Below are positions 16,420 to 25,413 of a stretch of 64,000 nt of DNA, in pieces. The notes beneath the pieces were generated by a model. It was not told the origin of the DNA. It was given only the letters and a program-made list of their open reading frames with translations, and did no database searches. The position numbers and the translations under genes were made by a program. The stretch lies in assembly GCA_963677165.2 (NCBI GenBank), contig CAXXSX010000002.1, positions 4,588,001-4,652,000 of the forward strand, given 5' to 3'. Source of the DNA: JAFGXT01 sp963677165 (GTDB lineage: Bacteria > Verrucomicrobiota > Lentisphaeria > Victivallales > SZUA-371). Numbering within the stretch: position 1 is the first letter of the stretch; every line of letters begins with the position of its first letter.

Positions 16420-17784
16420 ATGAGTGATTTTAAACGTTTCAATTTAAAAACTCTGGATGATCTCAAATCCGAGCTCGAACGAATCGGGGCATATCTGCCG
16501 ATATCTGAAGATTTGAGTGTACTTGGAGAACAGGTGACGTTCGGAGATCGTACATTATCCAATCGTTTTATTGTCCAGCCGATGGAAGGCGTCGATGCCG
16601 ATCCGTCAAACGGAAATCCTACTGACTTGACTTATCGTCGCTACCGTCGTTTTGCGGAAGGCGGCAGCTCTCTTCTTTGGGCCGAAGCCATTTCAGTTGT
16701 GCCGGAAGGTCGGTCCAACCCCAAACAAATGTTGTTGACACGCAAGAACCTGGATTACTATAAACGTCTTGTTGAAGAGACGAAAAAAGCAGCTCAGGAT
16801 CGTTGCGGGCACGATGTTCAGTTTGTAGTACAGCTTACCCATAGCGGACGCTTCTGTAAACCGGAAGGCAAGCCGCAGCCGTTCAAGGCTCAGCACAATC
16901 CAGGACTGGATGAAGCACTGGGGATGGGCAACATTGAACCGGTCAGCGATGATTATCTTGACCGGATCCAGGATGACTTTATTAACTGTGCCAAGCTTTG
17001 CGCAGAAGCCGGATTTGACGGCGTCGATATGAAAGCTGTACACGGCTACTTGATCGCGGAGTTGCTTGGAGCCCATACCCGCAAAGGGAAATACGGAGGT
17101 TCCTATGAGAACCGTACACGTTTTCTTCGGGAATGCTCACAGCGTATGATGCAGGAATTGCCGTCTAGCTGTTTTGTTACCGCAAGGTTGACTGTGCTTG
17201 AACCATGTCCTTTCCCGTATGGCTGGGGAGTGGCAGAAAAAGACGGTGACTGGGAACTTGATCTTTCTGAGCCAAAACAACTGGTACGGGACTTAGAATC
17301 AATGGGCATGAATCTGTTGAATATCTCAATCGGTTTTCCACGGTTTCAACCATACATGAACCGTCCGCACGATAATTCCCTGGTGGGCGCACCGAAACCA
17401 CCGGAATATCCGTTGGAAGGCGTTGTTCGTTTCCAGAATATTATAAGAGAAATGCAGGCGGCAATTCCGAATATTCCGGTTCCGACTGCCGGTCTGGCTT
17501 GGTTACGGCACCTTATGCCGTATGTTGCAGCTGGATTGATTAAGGAAAAATGGTGTACGCTGATCGGGCAGGGGCGCGGAGCGTTCGCTTATCCGGATTC
17601 CGTGCACGATATTCTGACAAAAGGCGCAATGGATCCGGGCAAGTGCTGTACGACTTGTTCCATGTGTTCACAGATCATGAAAGACGGAGTTTCCTGTGGC
17701 GGCTGCGTGGTTCGTGACAAAGAAATATACGGTCCGCAGCTGGTAAAAGGCAGGCAGGCGGCTAAAGCCAAAGGTTTGGCATAA
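16420..17784 (+). CDS. Old Yellow Enzyme-family NADH:flavin oxidoreductase
   Basis: The 454-residue protein has an FMN-binding TIM barrel. The family marks are NRFIVQPMEG, FVVQLTHSGRF, the AGFDGVDMKAVHGYL stretch and LLGAHTRKGKYGGSYENR. A cysteine cluster near the end (Cys409/410, 413, 416, 426/429) resembles the 4Fe-4S site of 2,4-dienoyl-CoA reductase-type members. The second, FAD/NADPH-binding half of those enzymes is absent. It would reduce an activated C=C bond, but the substrate is unknown. The frame has an in-frame stop nine bases upstream, so ATG 16420 is the first possible ATG. It leads an operon with an SDR and a flavoprotein, each 29 bases apart. Confidence 0.88.
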   Translation: MSDFKRFNLKTLDDLKSELERIGAYLPISEDLSVLGEQVTFGDRTLSNRFIVQPMEGVDADPSNGNPTDLTYRRYRRFAEGGSSLLWAEAISVVPEGRSNPKQMLLTRKNLDYYKRLVEETKKAAQDRCGHDVQFVVQLTHSGRFCKPEGKPQPFKAQHNPGLDEALGMGNIEPVSDDYLDRIQDDFINCAKLCAEAGFDGVDMKAVHGYLIAELLGAHTRKGKYGGSYENRTRFLRECSQRMMQELPSSCFVTARLTVLEPCPFPYGWGVAEKDGDWELDLSEPKQLVRDLESMGMNLLNISIGFPRFQPYMNRPHDNSLVGAPKPPEYPLEGVVRFQNIIREMQAAIPNIPVPTAGLAWLRHLMPYVAAGLIKEKWCTLIGQGRGAFAYPDSVHDILTKGAMDPGKCCTTCSMCSQIMKDGVSCGGCVVRDKEIYGPQLVKGRQAAKAKGLA

Positions 17785-17813
17785 CTAAATTAAACTCTAC
17801 GGGAGATATAAAA

Positions 17814-18587
17814 ATGAGTAAAGTAGCATTAATTACAGGAGCGGGCAGGGGCATCGGCTATGGTATCGCCGGTAAGCTCGCTGATGAAGGATTCAACATT
17901 GTTGTAATGGACATTCACGAAGAAAGCGTGGTAGCGGATGCAATGAAGGGGCTTGAAGCCAAAGGAGTGGAAACTCTTTACTGCCGTGCCGACGTATCCA
18001 GCGCCGAGGACCGCACCAAAACCCTTGATGCGATCAAAAGACGCTTCGGATGTCTTAACGTACTGGTCAATAACGCCGGAGTTGCTCCGAAAGTTCGTGC
18101 CGACATTCTTGAATCGAAAGAAGAAAGTTTCGAGTTTGTAATGAAGATTAATCTGCAGGGGCCATACTTCCTGAGTCAGGCCGTAGCAAACTATATGATA
18201 GAGCAGAAGCAGGCTGACAGCAGTTTTGACTGCTGTATTATCAATATTTCTTCCATGTCGGCCAGCGTTGCTTCTCCAAGCCGCGGTGAATACTGTACTT
18301 CCAAGGCTGCAGTCAGCATGATGACTCAACTGTTTGCCGCACGTCTCGGCGAGTTCGAAATTCCAGTATACGAAATCCGTCCGGGCATCATTAAAACCGA
18401 CATGACCGCTGTTGTTACCGAAAAATACGACAACCTGATCTTCAACGAAGGCATTCTGCTCCAGAAACGCTGGGGACTGCCTGAAGATATCGCAAAAGTT
18501 GCGGCTATGATGGCTCGTGGTGATATCGGCTACTCAACCGGACAGGTGATTGAAGTTGATGGTGGATTCACCAAACTGCGTCTGTAA
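17814..18587 (+). CDS. Short-chain dehydrogenase/reductase
   Basis: This is a classical SDR of 257 residues. TGAGRGIG (8-15) binds the dinucleotide, NNAG lies near residue 85, and the catalytic Tyr160-x3-Lys164 is in YCTSK with Ser upstream in NISSMS. A PGIIKTDMT stretch follows. It would interconvert a ketone and an alcohol with NAD(P)H. The fatty-acid reductase FabG is a close relative, but its place between an OYE and a fumarate-reductase-like flavoprotein argues for a catabolic or detoxifying role. GGGAG lies just before the ATG. Confidence 0.9.
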   Translation: MSKVALITGAGRGIGYGIAGKLADEGFNIVVMDIHEESVVADAMKGLEAKGVETLYCRADVSSAEDRTKTLDAIKRRFGCLNVLVNNAGVAPKVRADILESKEESFEFVMKINLQGPYFLSQAVANYMIEQKQADSSFDCCIINISSMSASVASPSRGEYCTSKAAVSMMTQLFAARLGEFEIPVYEIRPGIIKTDMTAVVTEKYDNLIFNEGILLQKRWGLPEDIAKVAAMMARGDIGYSTGQVIEVDGGFTKLRL

Positions 18588-18616
18588 ATTAACAAATATA
18601 CAGGGACTTAACATAT

Positions 18617-20581
18617 ATGAAAGAACAGCAGATGATGTTCAATGATCAGGAAGTTCCGGTTTGCCAGGTGCATACCCTTGTGGTAGGTTCCGGCGCAGCC
18701 GGGCTCAATGCCGCCATTCAGCTCAGAAATCAGGGTGTCGAAGATGTGCTGATAATTTCCGAAGGGTTGAATATGGGCACTTCGATCAATACCGGCAGCG
18801 ATAAGCAGACGTATTATAAAACCGCTATGTGTGGCGATGATCTGGATTCTCCTCGCTCCATGGCTAAGAACTATTTCGATGGCGGTTCCATGCATGGAGA
18901 CCTTGCTCTGGTCGAAGCTTCCACCTCGGCACGAGCGTTTCTGAACCTGGTGAATCTCGGCGTTCCGTTTCCGCAGGATCCGTTCGGACAGTTCGTCGGC
19001 TACAAAACCGACCACGACCCGGCACAGCGCGCCACATCCATCGGTCCTTATACCTCGAAAGAAATGTGCCTGGCTCTGATTCGGGAATTGAAACGACAGG
19101 ATATTCCTATTCATGAAAAAACATACTGCGTCAGTCTGCTCACGGACGGGCAGGGCGCGGATAAGCGCGCAACTGGCGTGATTGCCCAGAATGCCGACGG
19201 AGAATTTGTCGCATATGCCGCTGATAACGTAATCTTTGCGGTTGGTGGCCCCGGCGGGCTCTATCAGACCAGCGTTTATCCGAATGTGCATACCGGCTCG
19301 ATCGGTATTGCGTTGATGGCAGGCGCAATGGCTCAAGGACTTCCCGAAGCACAGTATGGTCTAGCGTCCATCAAATTCCGCTGGAACGTATCTGGAACCT
19401 ACATGCAGGTGATCCCGAAATTTGTATCTACCGATGCCGACGGTGAAAGCAATCCGAAAGAATTCATGAGCGACTATTTTAACAGTGTAGGCGAAATGAA
19501 TTCCATGGTTTTCCTGAAAGGCTACCAGTGGCCGTTTGACATCAGAAAGATTGTAGGTGGTTCATCTATTGTTGATATTCTGGTGTATATCGAAACCCAG
19601 GTAAAAGGACGTCGTGTATTTCTCGACTTCCGCGCGAATCCTGAAGGGTTTGAATTCGATGATATGAGTCAGGAAGCCTGCGATTATCTACGTAACTCGA
19701 ATGCTTTACAAGACACTCCATTGGCACGTCTGGAACATATGAATCCGGGTGCAATTACTTTGTACAGCGATCACGGCATTGACATTACTTCTGAAATGCT
19801 GGAAATTGCCGTTTGCGCCCAGCATAACAACGGCGGCCTTGCCGGAAACTACTGGTGGGAATCCACTAATATTAAACATCTCTTCCCTATAGGAGAAGTG
19901 AATGGTTCACATGGTGTGGCACGTCCCGGCGGTTCAGCATTGAATTCAGGACAGGTGGGCGCATTCCGTGCATCCGATTTCATTGCCCATAAATACAAAG
20001 AAGAAACGCTTGATATGGCTGCATTTAAAGCGGCTGCCGAAAAAGAGCTTTCTCAACTCAATACATTTATGGTAAATTGCCGCAATTCCTCCGTTGACTG
20101 GAAGGAACAGCGCGCAGAACTCCAGAGTCGTATGAGTCGTACGGCTGCGCATATCCGTTCAATCGATGGACTTGAAACCGCTCAAGAAGAAGCATTAAAT
20201 ATGTGGAAACTGGTGCAGGACGGCGGTTGCAAGGTCGAAAACGCTGCCCAGGCAATCCAGGCGTTACGTAATCGTCAACTGGTGTTTGCGCATCTGGTTT
20301 ATATCAATGCGTCATTGTTCCAGGTGAAAAGCGGTACCGGTTCACGTGGATCGGCAATGGTCAAACTAGCCACTGGAACTCGTGCTCACGATATGCTTGA
20401 TGCCAGCGAATGGTCGTTCCAGCAGGAAGATTCCGAGTTCAGAAAGAAGGTACTGGAAACGGTTGCCACGGCTGATGGAAACTGCGAAAACAACTGGGTT
20501 GACGTCAGGCCGATTCCGGAGAGTGAACTATGGTTTGAGAACGCCTGGGCAGACTATCGCGCCGGACGCATATATAGTTAA
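18617..20581 (+). CDS. FAD-dependent oxidoreductase of the succinate dehydrogenase/fumarate reductase flavoprotein type
   Basis: The 654-residue protein begins with the FAD-binding VVGSGAAGLNAAIQL (GxGxxG at 24-29). The later FAD-contact region, with FPIGEVNGSHGVARPGGSAL, matches the family's 'GE..-H-G-..-GG-SL' pattern. A long helical C-terminal domain (about 455-620) is as in SdhA/FrdA. No signal peptide or heme-binding site is seen, so the electron donor must be a separate cytoplasmic protein. It could reduce a C=C bond or oxidise a C-C bond. It is the third gene of the OYE-SDR operon. The family is fairly sure; the reaction is open. Confidence 0.82.
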   Translation: MKEQQMMFNDQEVPVCQVHTLVVGSGAAGLNAAIQLRNQGVEDVLIISEGLNMGTSINTGSDKQTYYKTAMCGDDLDSPRSMAKNYFDGGSMHGDLALVEASTSARAFLNLVNLGVPFPQDPFGQFVGYKTDHDPAQRATSIGPYTSKEMCLALIRELKRQDIPIHEKTYCVSLLTDGQGADKRATGVIAQNADGEFVAYAADNVIFAVGGPGGLYQTSVYPNVHTGSIGIALMAGAMAQGLPEAQYGLASIKFRWNVSGTYMQVIPKFVSTDADGESNPKEFMSDYFNSVGEMNSMVFLKGYQWPFDIRKIVGGSSIVDILVYIETQVKGRRVFLDFRANPEGFEFDDMSQEACDYLRNSNALQDTPLARLEHMNPGAITLYSDHGIDITSEMLEIAVCAQHNNGGLAGNYWWESTNIKHLFPIGEVNGSHGVARPGGSALNSGQVGAFRASDFIAHKYKEETLDMAAFKAAAEKELSQLNTFMVNCRNSSVDWKEQRAELQSRMSRTAAHIRSIDGLETAQEEALNMWKLVQDGGCKVENAAQAIQALRNRQLVFAHLVYINASLFQVKSGTGSRGSAMVKLATGTRAHDMLDASEWSFQQEDSEFRKKVLETVATADGNCENNWVDVRPIPESELWFENAWADYRAGRIYS

Positions 20582-20600
20582 CAGCAGATAACATATACAT

Positions 20601-20634
20601 TTCAGGGCAGGGGGGCTGAAATCCCTGTCCTGAA
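20601..20634 (+). terminator. Hairpin after the flavoprotein gene
   Basis: TTCAGGGCAGGG pairs with CCCTGTCCTGAA (12 pairs, one G-U) around a 10-base loop, 20 bases after the operon's last stop. The T tract behind it is weak (GTTAATTGATTTTT), so termination may be partial and let some transcription reach the regulator gene at 20705. Confidence 0.6.
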
Positions 20635-20704
20635 GTTAATTGATTTTTATATTTAATCGGATATATTACAAAATTAATTCGTGCGGTAATTAAGGTAGGG
20701 TTAA

Positions 20705-21241
20705 ATGAGCAATACGAAAGAAATGTATGACTTCTCGATTCTCAGGGCGTTGAGAAAACGTGAAGGACTGAATATAACCGATGTTTCGGAACGAAGCGGA
20801 GTGTCTGCCTCGGTGATCTCAAAGCTGGAACGTAACCAGACATCAGCCGAACTGGAAACACTCTATAAGTTAAGTCGGGTCTTTGGTATCACTACGTCTG
20901 ACCTGATTGCGCTGGCTGAAAGCCAAATGGCTCACCGCACCCACGACAAAGAGCATACTTCCGAAGGGTTCACCTTTAAGGAAATTTCTTACGGCAATAT
21001 CAAGGTTCTCTATGGAACCGCACCTGCCGGAGCCCATGTATCTCAACCTCAACTACACCGCGACGATTATGAAGTCTGCTGGGTCCTGAAAGGATCAATG
21101 GTATTTTATCTGCCGAGTGAAACGCTGGAACTGACAAAAGGCGATGCCGTTCAGTTCGACGCCATGTTGGAACACACTTATGAAGCTAAAGAAGATTGCG
21201 AAATCATTCTGTTGCACATCCGAAAAAGCAACCGATTTTGA
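20705..21241 (+). CDS. XRE-family regulator with cupin domain
   Basis: The protein has 178 residues. The N-terminal helix-turn-helix (about 10-65) reads LNITDVSERSGVSASVISKLE and NQTSAELETLYKLSRVFG. The C-terminal cupin (about 100-175) has HRDDYEVCWVLKGSMVFYLP and a KGDAVQFDAMLEHTYEA stretch with the metal- or ligand-binding His and Glu. Such proteins bind a small metabolite in the cupin and repress or activate neighbouring genes. It is 123 bases after the flavoprotein gene, behind a leaky-looking hairpin, so it probably controls the OYE operon; this is inference. GGTAGGG lies just upstream of the ATG. Confidence 0.88.
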   Translation: MSNTKEMYDFSILRALRKREGLNITDVSERSGVSASVISKLERNQTSAELETLYKLSRVFGITTSDLIALAESQMAHRTHDKEHTSEGFTFKEISYGNIKVLYGTAPAGAHVSQPQLHRDDYEVCWVLKGSMVFYLPSETLELTKGDAVQFDAMLEHTYEAKEDCEIILLHIRKSNRF

Positions 21242-21242
21242 A

Positions 21243-21566
21243 TCAGTCTTTATGCAACCATACTCGTATACACGACACGATAAAGCCTACAAGTGATAGA
21301 AGAAACAGGCATACACAAATAGCAAGTAGAATAAAATAATCAGAATGTACAGTGCTGGTAAAATTAGTAGAGGCCATCCACTCGCCCCAGCAGTACGTAA
21401 GTATAGTCAGAAATAAGAACAATACAGAAAATACCAGATAAAACATTTGCTGTTTTTTTCGCTTCTTGCGAGTCACAAATGGACAATCCATTACATGGTA
21501 TCCGCAATGGGGACATTGTACTGTGTTTTCACTGACTTCTTTTCCACATTCCTGACATCTGAACAT
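21243..21566 (-). CDS. Small zinc-ribbon membrane protein
   Basis: About 107 residues. An N-terminal zinc ribbon (CQECG and CPHCG, two CxxC pairs) is followed by a basic linker RKKRKKQQ and two membrane helices (about 45-60 and 80-100). This zinc-ribbon-plus-helices layout is common in uncharacterised bacterial proteins and no function is known. ATG 21566 was chosen over the ATG six bases upstream because the AAGGA site is about seven bases from it and only two from the other. Confidence 0.7.
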   Translation of the reverse strand: MFRCQECGKEVSENTVQCPHCGYHVMDCPFVTRKKRKKQQMFYLVFSVLFLFLTILTYCWGEWMASTNFTSTVHSDYFILLAICVCLFLLSLVGFIVSCIRVWLHKD

Positions 21567-21719
21567 GATCATTTCCTTTTTCTTTTTCTAAATTATACTA
21601 TATTACCGGTTATCTTCAATCAAAATCGATGAAATATATAATGGATCTTAAGCTGCATTTTTCTGTTTTTATAAAGAAATGTTGTTGATTTGTGTTATAG
21701 TATATGTAAGGAGTAGAGC

Positions 21720-22430
21720 ATGGACAAACCATTGATTATAAGTAAAGACATACTGGCTAAATGGCAGAACATCGTTGATATTTTGTCTGAATTAATCGCT
21801 GTTCCATCGGCGCTTATTATGCGTTTAGTTGAAGAGGATATTGAGGTATTGGTTTCCTCTACAAAGAACAGTGAAAATCCTTACCATGTTGGAGATCATG
21901 AACATTTTATGGATTCCGGGTTGTATTGCGAAACCGTAATATGCTCAAATGACAAACTTATTGTTCCCAATGCTCTTAAAGATGAAAAGTGGAAAAGTAA
22001 TCCGGATATTAAATTAGGTATGATTTCTTATTTAGGTTTTCCAATAGTGTATCCTGATGGCAAACCTTTTGGAACAATATGTGTACTTGACAACAAAGAA
22101 AACTCGTATCCGGACACCTATGAACAGCTTATCATGAACTTTCGGGAAATAATCCAGTCCGAATTGGCCCTCATATATATGAACGCCCAACTGGGTGAGA
22201 AAAATAAAGATCTGCTACACTATATTAATGAAATACAAAGCCTCAGAGGAATCATTCCAATTTGTATGAGATGTAAGAAGATTCGTAATGATGACGGGTA
22301 TTGGGAAAGGCTGGAAACATTCATTCATGACCATACTGGAGCTGACTTTTCTCATGGATTATGTCCTGAATGTTATGAGGAAGAAATGGCTCAGTATAAG
22401 CAACTGAAGAAGAAGTTAAATCCCAACTAA
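21720..22430 (+). CDS. GAF-domain protein with C-terminal cysteine module
   Basis: The 236-residue protein has a GAF sensor domain (about 15-165), a short coiled stretch (about 160-185) and a C-terminal module with IPICMRCKKIRNDDGYW and GLCPECYEEE, giving two CxxC pairs. The same tail is found at the end of many PAS/GAF signalling proteins and probably binds a metal. No kinase, cyclase or phosphodiesterase domain is present, so it may pass its signal to a partner. GGAG lies six bases before the ATG. It overlaps the end of the convergent gene by four bases. Confidence 0.8.
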   Translation: MDKPLIISKDILAKWQNIVDILSELIAVPSALIMRLVEEDIEVLVSSTKNSENPYHVGDHEHFMDSGLYCETVICSNDKLIVPNALKDEKWKSNPDIKLGMISYLGFPIVYPDGKPFGTICVLDNKENSYPDTYEQLIMNFREIIQSELALIYMNAQLGEKNKDLLHYINEIQSLRGIIPICMRCKKIRNDDGYWERLETFIHDHTGADFSHGLCPECYEEEMAQYKQLKKKLNPN

Positions 22431-22891
22431 CTGCCTTCTGAGAACAAAACTCGCTTGGGATAATCCGAAAGATATACAATTTCTACGGACTGTTTTTCTT
22501 TCAGCATTTGAGAAACTTTCTTATGATCGGCACCATAAAAAAACACCTGGGAAAGAATATGTTCTCCTTCGTAATCAAACTCAACTTCTGCTCCGTAAAT
22601 ACTGCCACGGCGAACGGGCCTGGCTCCGTAACGCAGAAACTTGGTAAATTTTGCCTGTAGCTTTATTCCTTTTGAAAGAATCAGCGAATTATTGGCAACA
22701 CCTTTTTTACCTATAAAGAAAAAATAACTTCCCATAATTAGAAAGCACGGAAAAACAGAAGCGCAAAATGCGATTTGACGACGTTCCGGCGGTAATATAA
22801 AAAATACCGCAATCATCAACACCGTACCAATAAGGCCGGTTAGTCCAAAAATCTTTCCAAGAAGTACAACTACGTGCGGAGCATTTCTCAT
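22427..22891 (-). CDS. DUF3592-like membrane protein
   Basis: About 154 residues. Two membrane helices (about 8-30 and 40-60) are followed by a small soluble beta domain with YGAEVEFDYEGEHILSQV, as in DUF3592 proteins. The function is unknown. The frame is open further upstream into the symporter gene, but ATG 22891 is preferred: it is four bases after the symporter's stop and has GGA just upstream. The two genes are therefore probably co-transcribed and translationally coupled. Confidence 0.65.
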   Translation of the reverse strand: MRNAPHVVVLLGKIFGLTGLIGTVLMIAVFFILPPERRQIAFCASVFPCFLIMGSYFFFIGKKGVANNSLILSKGIKLQAKFTKFLRYGARPVRRGSIYGAEVEFDYEGEHILSQVFFYGADHKKVSQMLKEKQSVEIVYLSDYPKRVLFSEGS

Positions 22892-22895
22892 AACT

Positions 22896-24179
22896 CTATT
22901 TCCATTTTGAAAGGTCCAATTGTTTTTCTGTCTTTGCCACAATACAGGTTCCGGCAATATCGCCGGTCACATTAACCCAGGAGCGGCCCATGTCCAGGAT
23001 TGAGTCAGCGCCTGCCACCATGGCGTAGGCGGCAGCTACTGCGGTTCCGGCTTCAAGAGGAAGTCCAACAGCTTTCATGACCATGGCAAGCATAAATAAT
23101 CCGGCACTGGGCACCCCGGCCGTTCCGATAGAGGCAAGTACAGCGGTAAGGATCACAGTCATCTGCTGTCCGAACGTCAAAGGAGAGCCCACGGCGTTGG
23201 CCAGAAAGATCACACATACGCCCAGATAAATTGCCGTGCCATCCATATTGATTGTAGCGCCCAAGGGGAGGGAAAACGAATATACATCTCCTTCCACACC
23301 CAGGTTTTCTTCACAATCCTCCATGGACACGGGTAAGGTTCCGCTGCTGCTTCTGGTCACAAACGCGGTCAGCATCGCACTGCGGATTCCTTTGAAGAAA
23401 CGAATAGGACTCAGCCGAAACAATCTGACCAATCCGGAATACACGAGAACGACCTGTAAAACATAACCGACAAAGGTGGCTAAAATCAGAATACCGATCT
23501 GTTCCAAACTTTGAGTCCCGCCTTTGGCGATAACGACAGCGATCAACGCAAACACACCAATAGGAGCATATTGCATAATCCAGCCGACAATAATAAAGGT
23601 AGCTTCCGCTATTGCCGTAAAGAACTGACTGAATAATTTTCCCAGTTCCTGTTTTGAAACATCTTCGCTTGATTTCAGGATGGAAATCGCGATCCCCAGC
23701 AACAGCGCGAAGAAAATAATCTGCAATACATTTCCGGAGGAAATCGCTTCGAATGGATTAGACGGAACAATATTCAGCAAGGTTTCACTAAAAGAGGGAG
23801 GGGGCGTGTTTAGTGCATTCGACAGTGTTGCTTCGCCTCCGGCATTTAACTGCATTCCCTTGCCCGGAGCAAATAGATTTCCCATGAGCAACCCCAAAGC
23901 AACAGCGGCGGCAGATGTAATCATATAATAAATGAAAATCTTTATGCCGATCTTCCCCATTTGTTTCGGATTGATTGATGATGCCCCTACGACTAAGCTT
24001 GCGAAAACAATCGGGACTACTACCATTTTCAGTAGATTTACAAATAAGTCACCAAACGGCTGAACCCAAAGAATGTGCTTTCCCAAAATTGCGCCGAAAA
24101 TTACACCTAAAACCAGACCTACCGTTATTTTAACCAGTAAATTAACTTTAAAATAACCCTTAAAAATCCTTTTAAACAT
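22896..24179 (-). CDS. Dicarboxylate/amino acid:cation symporter (DAACS family)
   Basis: A 427-residue inner-membrane carrier of the GltP/DctA family with about eight membrane helices. Conserved elements are the first hairpin SSSGTLP, the sodium-site NMDGT, the second hairpin GTAGVPSAG, and the substrate helix DMGRSWVNVTGD, whose Asp and Arg bind the amino and side-chain carboxyl groups in characterised relatives. It would import glutamate, aspartate or a C4-dicarboxylate with Na+ or H+. A perfect GGAGG lies six bases before the ATG. The gene is followed after four bases by the DUF3592-like gene. Confidence 0.92.
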   Translation of the reverse strand: MFKRIFKGYFKVNLLVKITVGLVLGVIFGAILGKHILWVQPFGDLFVNLLKMVVVPIVFASLVVGASSINPKQMGKIGIKIFIYYMITSAAAVALGLLMGNLFAPGKGMQLNAGGEATLSNALNTPPPSFSETLLNIVPSNPFEAISSGNVLQIIFFALLLGIAISILKSSEDVSKQELGKLFSQFFTAIAEATFIIVGWIMQYAPIGVFALIAVVIAKGGTQSLEQIGILILATFVGYVLQVVLVYSGLVRLFRLSPIRFFKGIRSAMLTAFVTRSSSGTLPVSMEDCEENLGVEGDVYSFSLPLGATINMDGTAIYLGVCVIFLANAVGSPLTFGQQMTVILTAVLASIGTAGVPSAGLFMLAMVMKAVGLPLEAGTAVAAAYAMVAGADSILDMGRSWVNVTGDIAGTCIVAKTEKQLDLSKWK

Positions 24180-24334
24180 TACATCCTCCTGTATATCTTA
24201 CCTAATATGCTCCATTTGACACATATTACAAATGATTTTTGAGGAGGACTTTAACTGTTTAAGAGGGGATTGATAATGAAAAAAATCGCATTATAATCTA
24301 TATTATTCCTTTATAATCCAGGAGATTTTATTTT

Positions 24335-24679
24335 ATGAACAGAGTTAAAATAACAGTATTAAAGACTACCCTCGACAATGAACTTGCATTGGAATATGGT
24401 GTGGAAGGATTAACTGCTTGTCCCATGCATAAAAAAGATCAGGAGTTTTATGCTGATTACGCCAAACCGGAAGGGTTCTGTGATGAAGCATGGAAGGCAA
24501 TCTATCAATATGTCTTCGCCTTGGCTCATGGATCCGGTAAAGAGCTGTTTTATTATGGGGACTGGATCAAGAAGCCCGGTGTGGCAATCTGCGCTTGCAA
24601 TGATGGACTTCGTCCGGTGATCTTTAAACTTGAAGCAACGGACCAGATATCCCAAATTGATTATCAGCCCATTCATTAA
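24335..24679 (+). CDS. TIGR04076-family small protein
   Basis: A 114-residue protein matching from memory the TIGR04076 family: KVT/VKITVLK at the start, a CPMHKKDQEF stretch, PEGFCDEAWKAIYQYVFAL in the middle and CNDGLRPVIFKLE near the end. Conserved Cys residues (about 29, 49, 87, 89) suggest metal or redox chemistry, but no function is known. AGGAG lies about 10 bases before the ATG. It is a single gene. Confidence 0.82.
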   Translation: MNRVKITVLKTTLDNELALEYGVEGLTACPMHKKDQEFYADYAKPEGFCDEAWKAIYQYVFALAHGSGKELFYYGDWIKKPGVAICACNDGLRPVIFKLEATDQISQIDYQPIH

Positions 24680-24699
24680 AAAGGCGATTCAACAGGGTA

Positions 24700-24765
24700 G
24701 GGGAGAAGCAGCATAACAAATGGACATTTTTAGAAGATTTCTCCCCGGATAGTTATTTTTTTTCC
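24700..24765 (+). terminator. Possible weak terminator
   Basis: GGGGAGAA (24700-24707) can pair with TTCTCCCC (24739-24746) across a 31-base loop, and a run of eight T follows 10 bases later. The long loop and the gap before the T run make this a doubtful terminator for the TIGR04076 gene. Confidence 0.3.
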
Positions 24766-24916
24766 ATGTTTTTTAAAGCAAAACATAGAAAATATTTATT
24801 TTTGTTGGTTGGGCTCTGTAGATTTTTGAGGGCTGAAATGTATTATCGACTTGAAGGGTTCTTTATATGATGTAAAAGGACTAAACAATTAACTTCCAAA
24901 ACAGGGAGAAACAACG

Positions 24917-25123
24917 ATGAAACTGAGTGCAAGGAACCAACTAAAAGGCAAAGTTGTGGAAATCAAAGAAGGGGTAGTGAATTGTGAAGTTATTCTTGAT
25001 GTCGGCGGTGCGACTATTACATCAATGATTACCAAAGACGCTGTCAATGCTCTTGGACTGAAAGTAGGCTGCGAAGCTTATGCTGTAATCAAGGCATCAA
25101 CCGTTATGGTTATGGTTGATTAA
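24917..25123 (+). CDS. Molbindin (Mop/TOBE-domain molybdate-binding protein)
   Basis: A 68-residue single-domain protein typical of molbindins: LSARNQLKGKVVEIKEG, VNCEVILDVGG, ITSMITKDAVNALGLKVG and a C-terminal AYAVIKASTVMV. These proteins form hexamers that bind molybdate or tungstate and act as cytoplasmic stores. No modABC transporter or cofactor synthesis gene lies nearby. GGGAG lies nine bases before the ATG. Confidence 0.93.
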   Translation: MKLSARNQLKGKVVEIKEGVVNCEVILDVGGATITSMITKDAVNALGLKVGCEAYAVIKASTVMVMVD

Positions 25124-25141
25124 ATCCTTACATTTTTGAGG

Positions 25142-25175
25142 AAGGGGGACATAATGCCTCCCTTTTTTGTTTTTT
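25142..25175 (+). terminator. Rho-independent terminator after the molbindin gene
   Basis: AAGGGGG pairs with CCTCCCTT (one bulged T) and is followed by TTTTGTTTTTT. It begins about 20 bases after the molbindin stop. Confidence 0.75.
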
Positions 25176-25297
25176 ACAGCCTATCTACTTATCTTCCAAC
25201 TATATATAATTCAACGCTTTTTTTACTGGCCTAATCCTGTAAATCAAACTATTTGTGCTGTGCTGATGCGCGTTTGCCTGCCTAAAATTTTACATAC

Positions 25298-25339
25298 ATA
25301 GAGCAGAAGAGGTATGACTCGAAGCGGTTTGTGCGGAAT
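25298..25339. repeat. Copy A of a 42-base diverged repeat
   Basis: This intergenic stretch matches 27056-27097 in the same orientation at 34 of 42 bases by eye. Seven of the eight differences are transitions. It starts with ATAGAGCAG and includes CGAAGCGGTTT. It looks like an old duplication; no function is known. Confidence 0.6.
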
Positions 25340-25413
25340 CCAATTATTGAAAAAGATATTTACAATGTTAATTTATAAGCAATAATAGAACAATTTGTTA
25401 GTTTAGGTGAATA

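Noticed and set aside
18608..19336. 242-codon open frame antisense to the flavoprotein gene
   Set aside because: It mirrors the coding frame of a well-supported gene and shows no start signals or motif.
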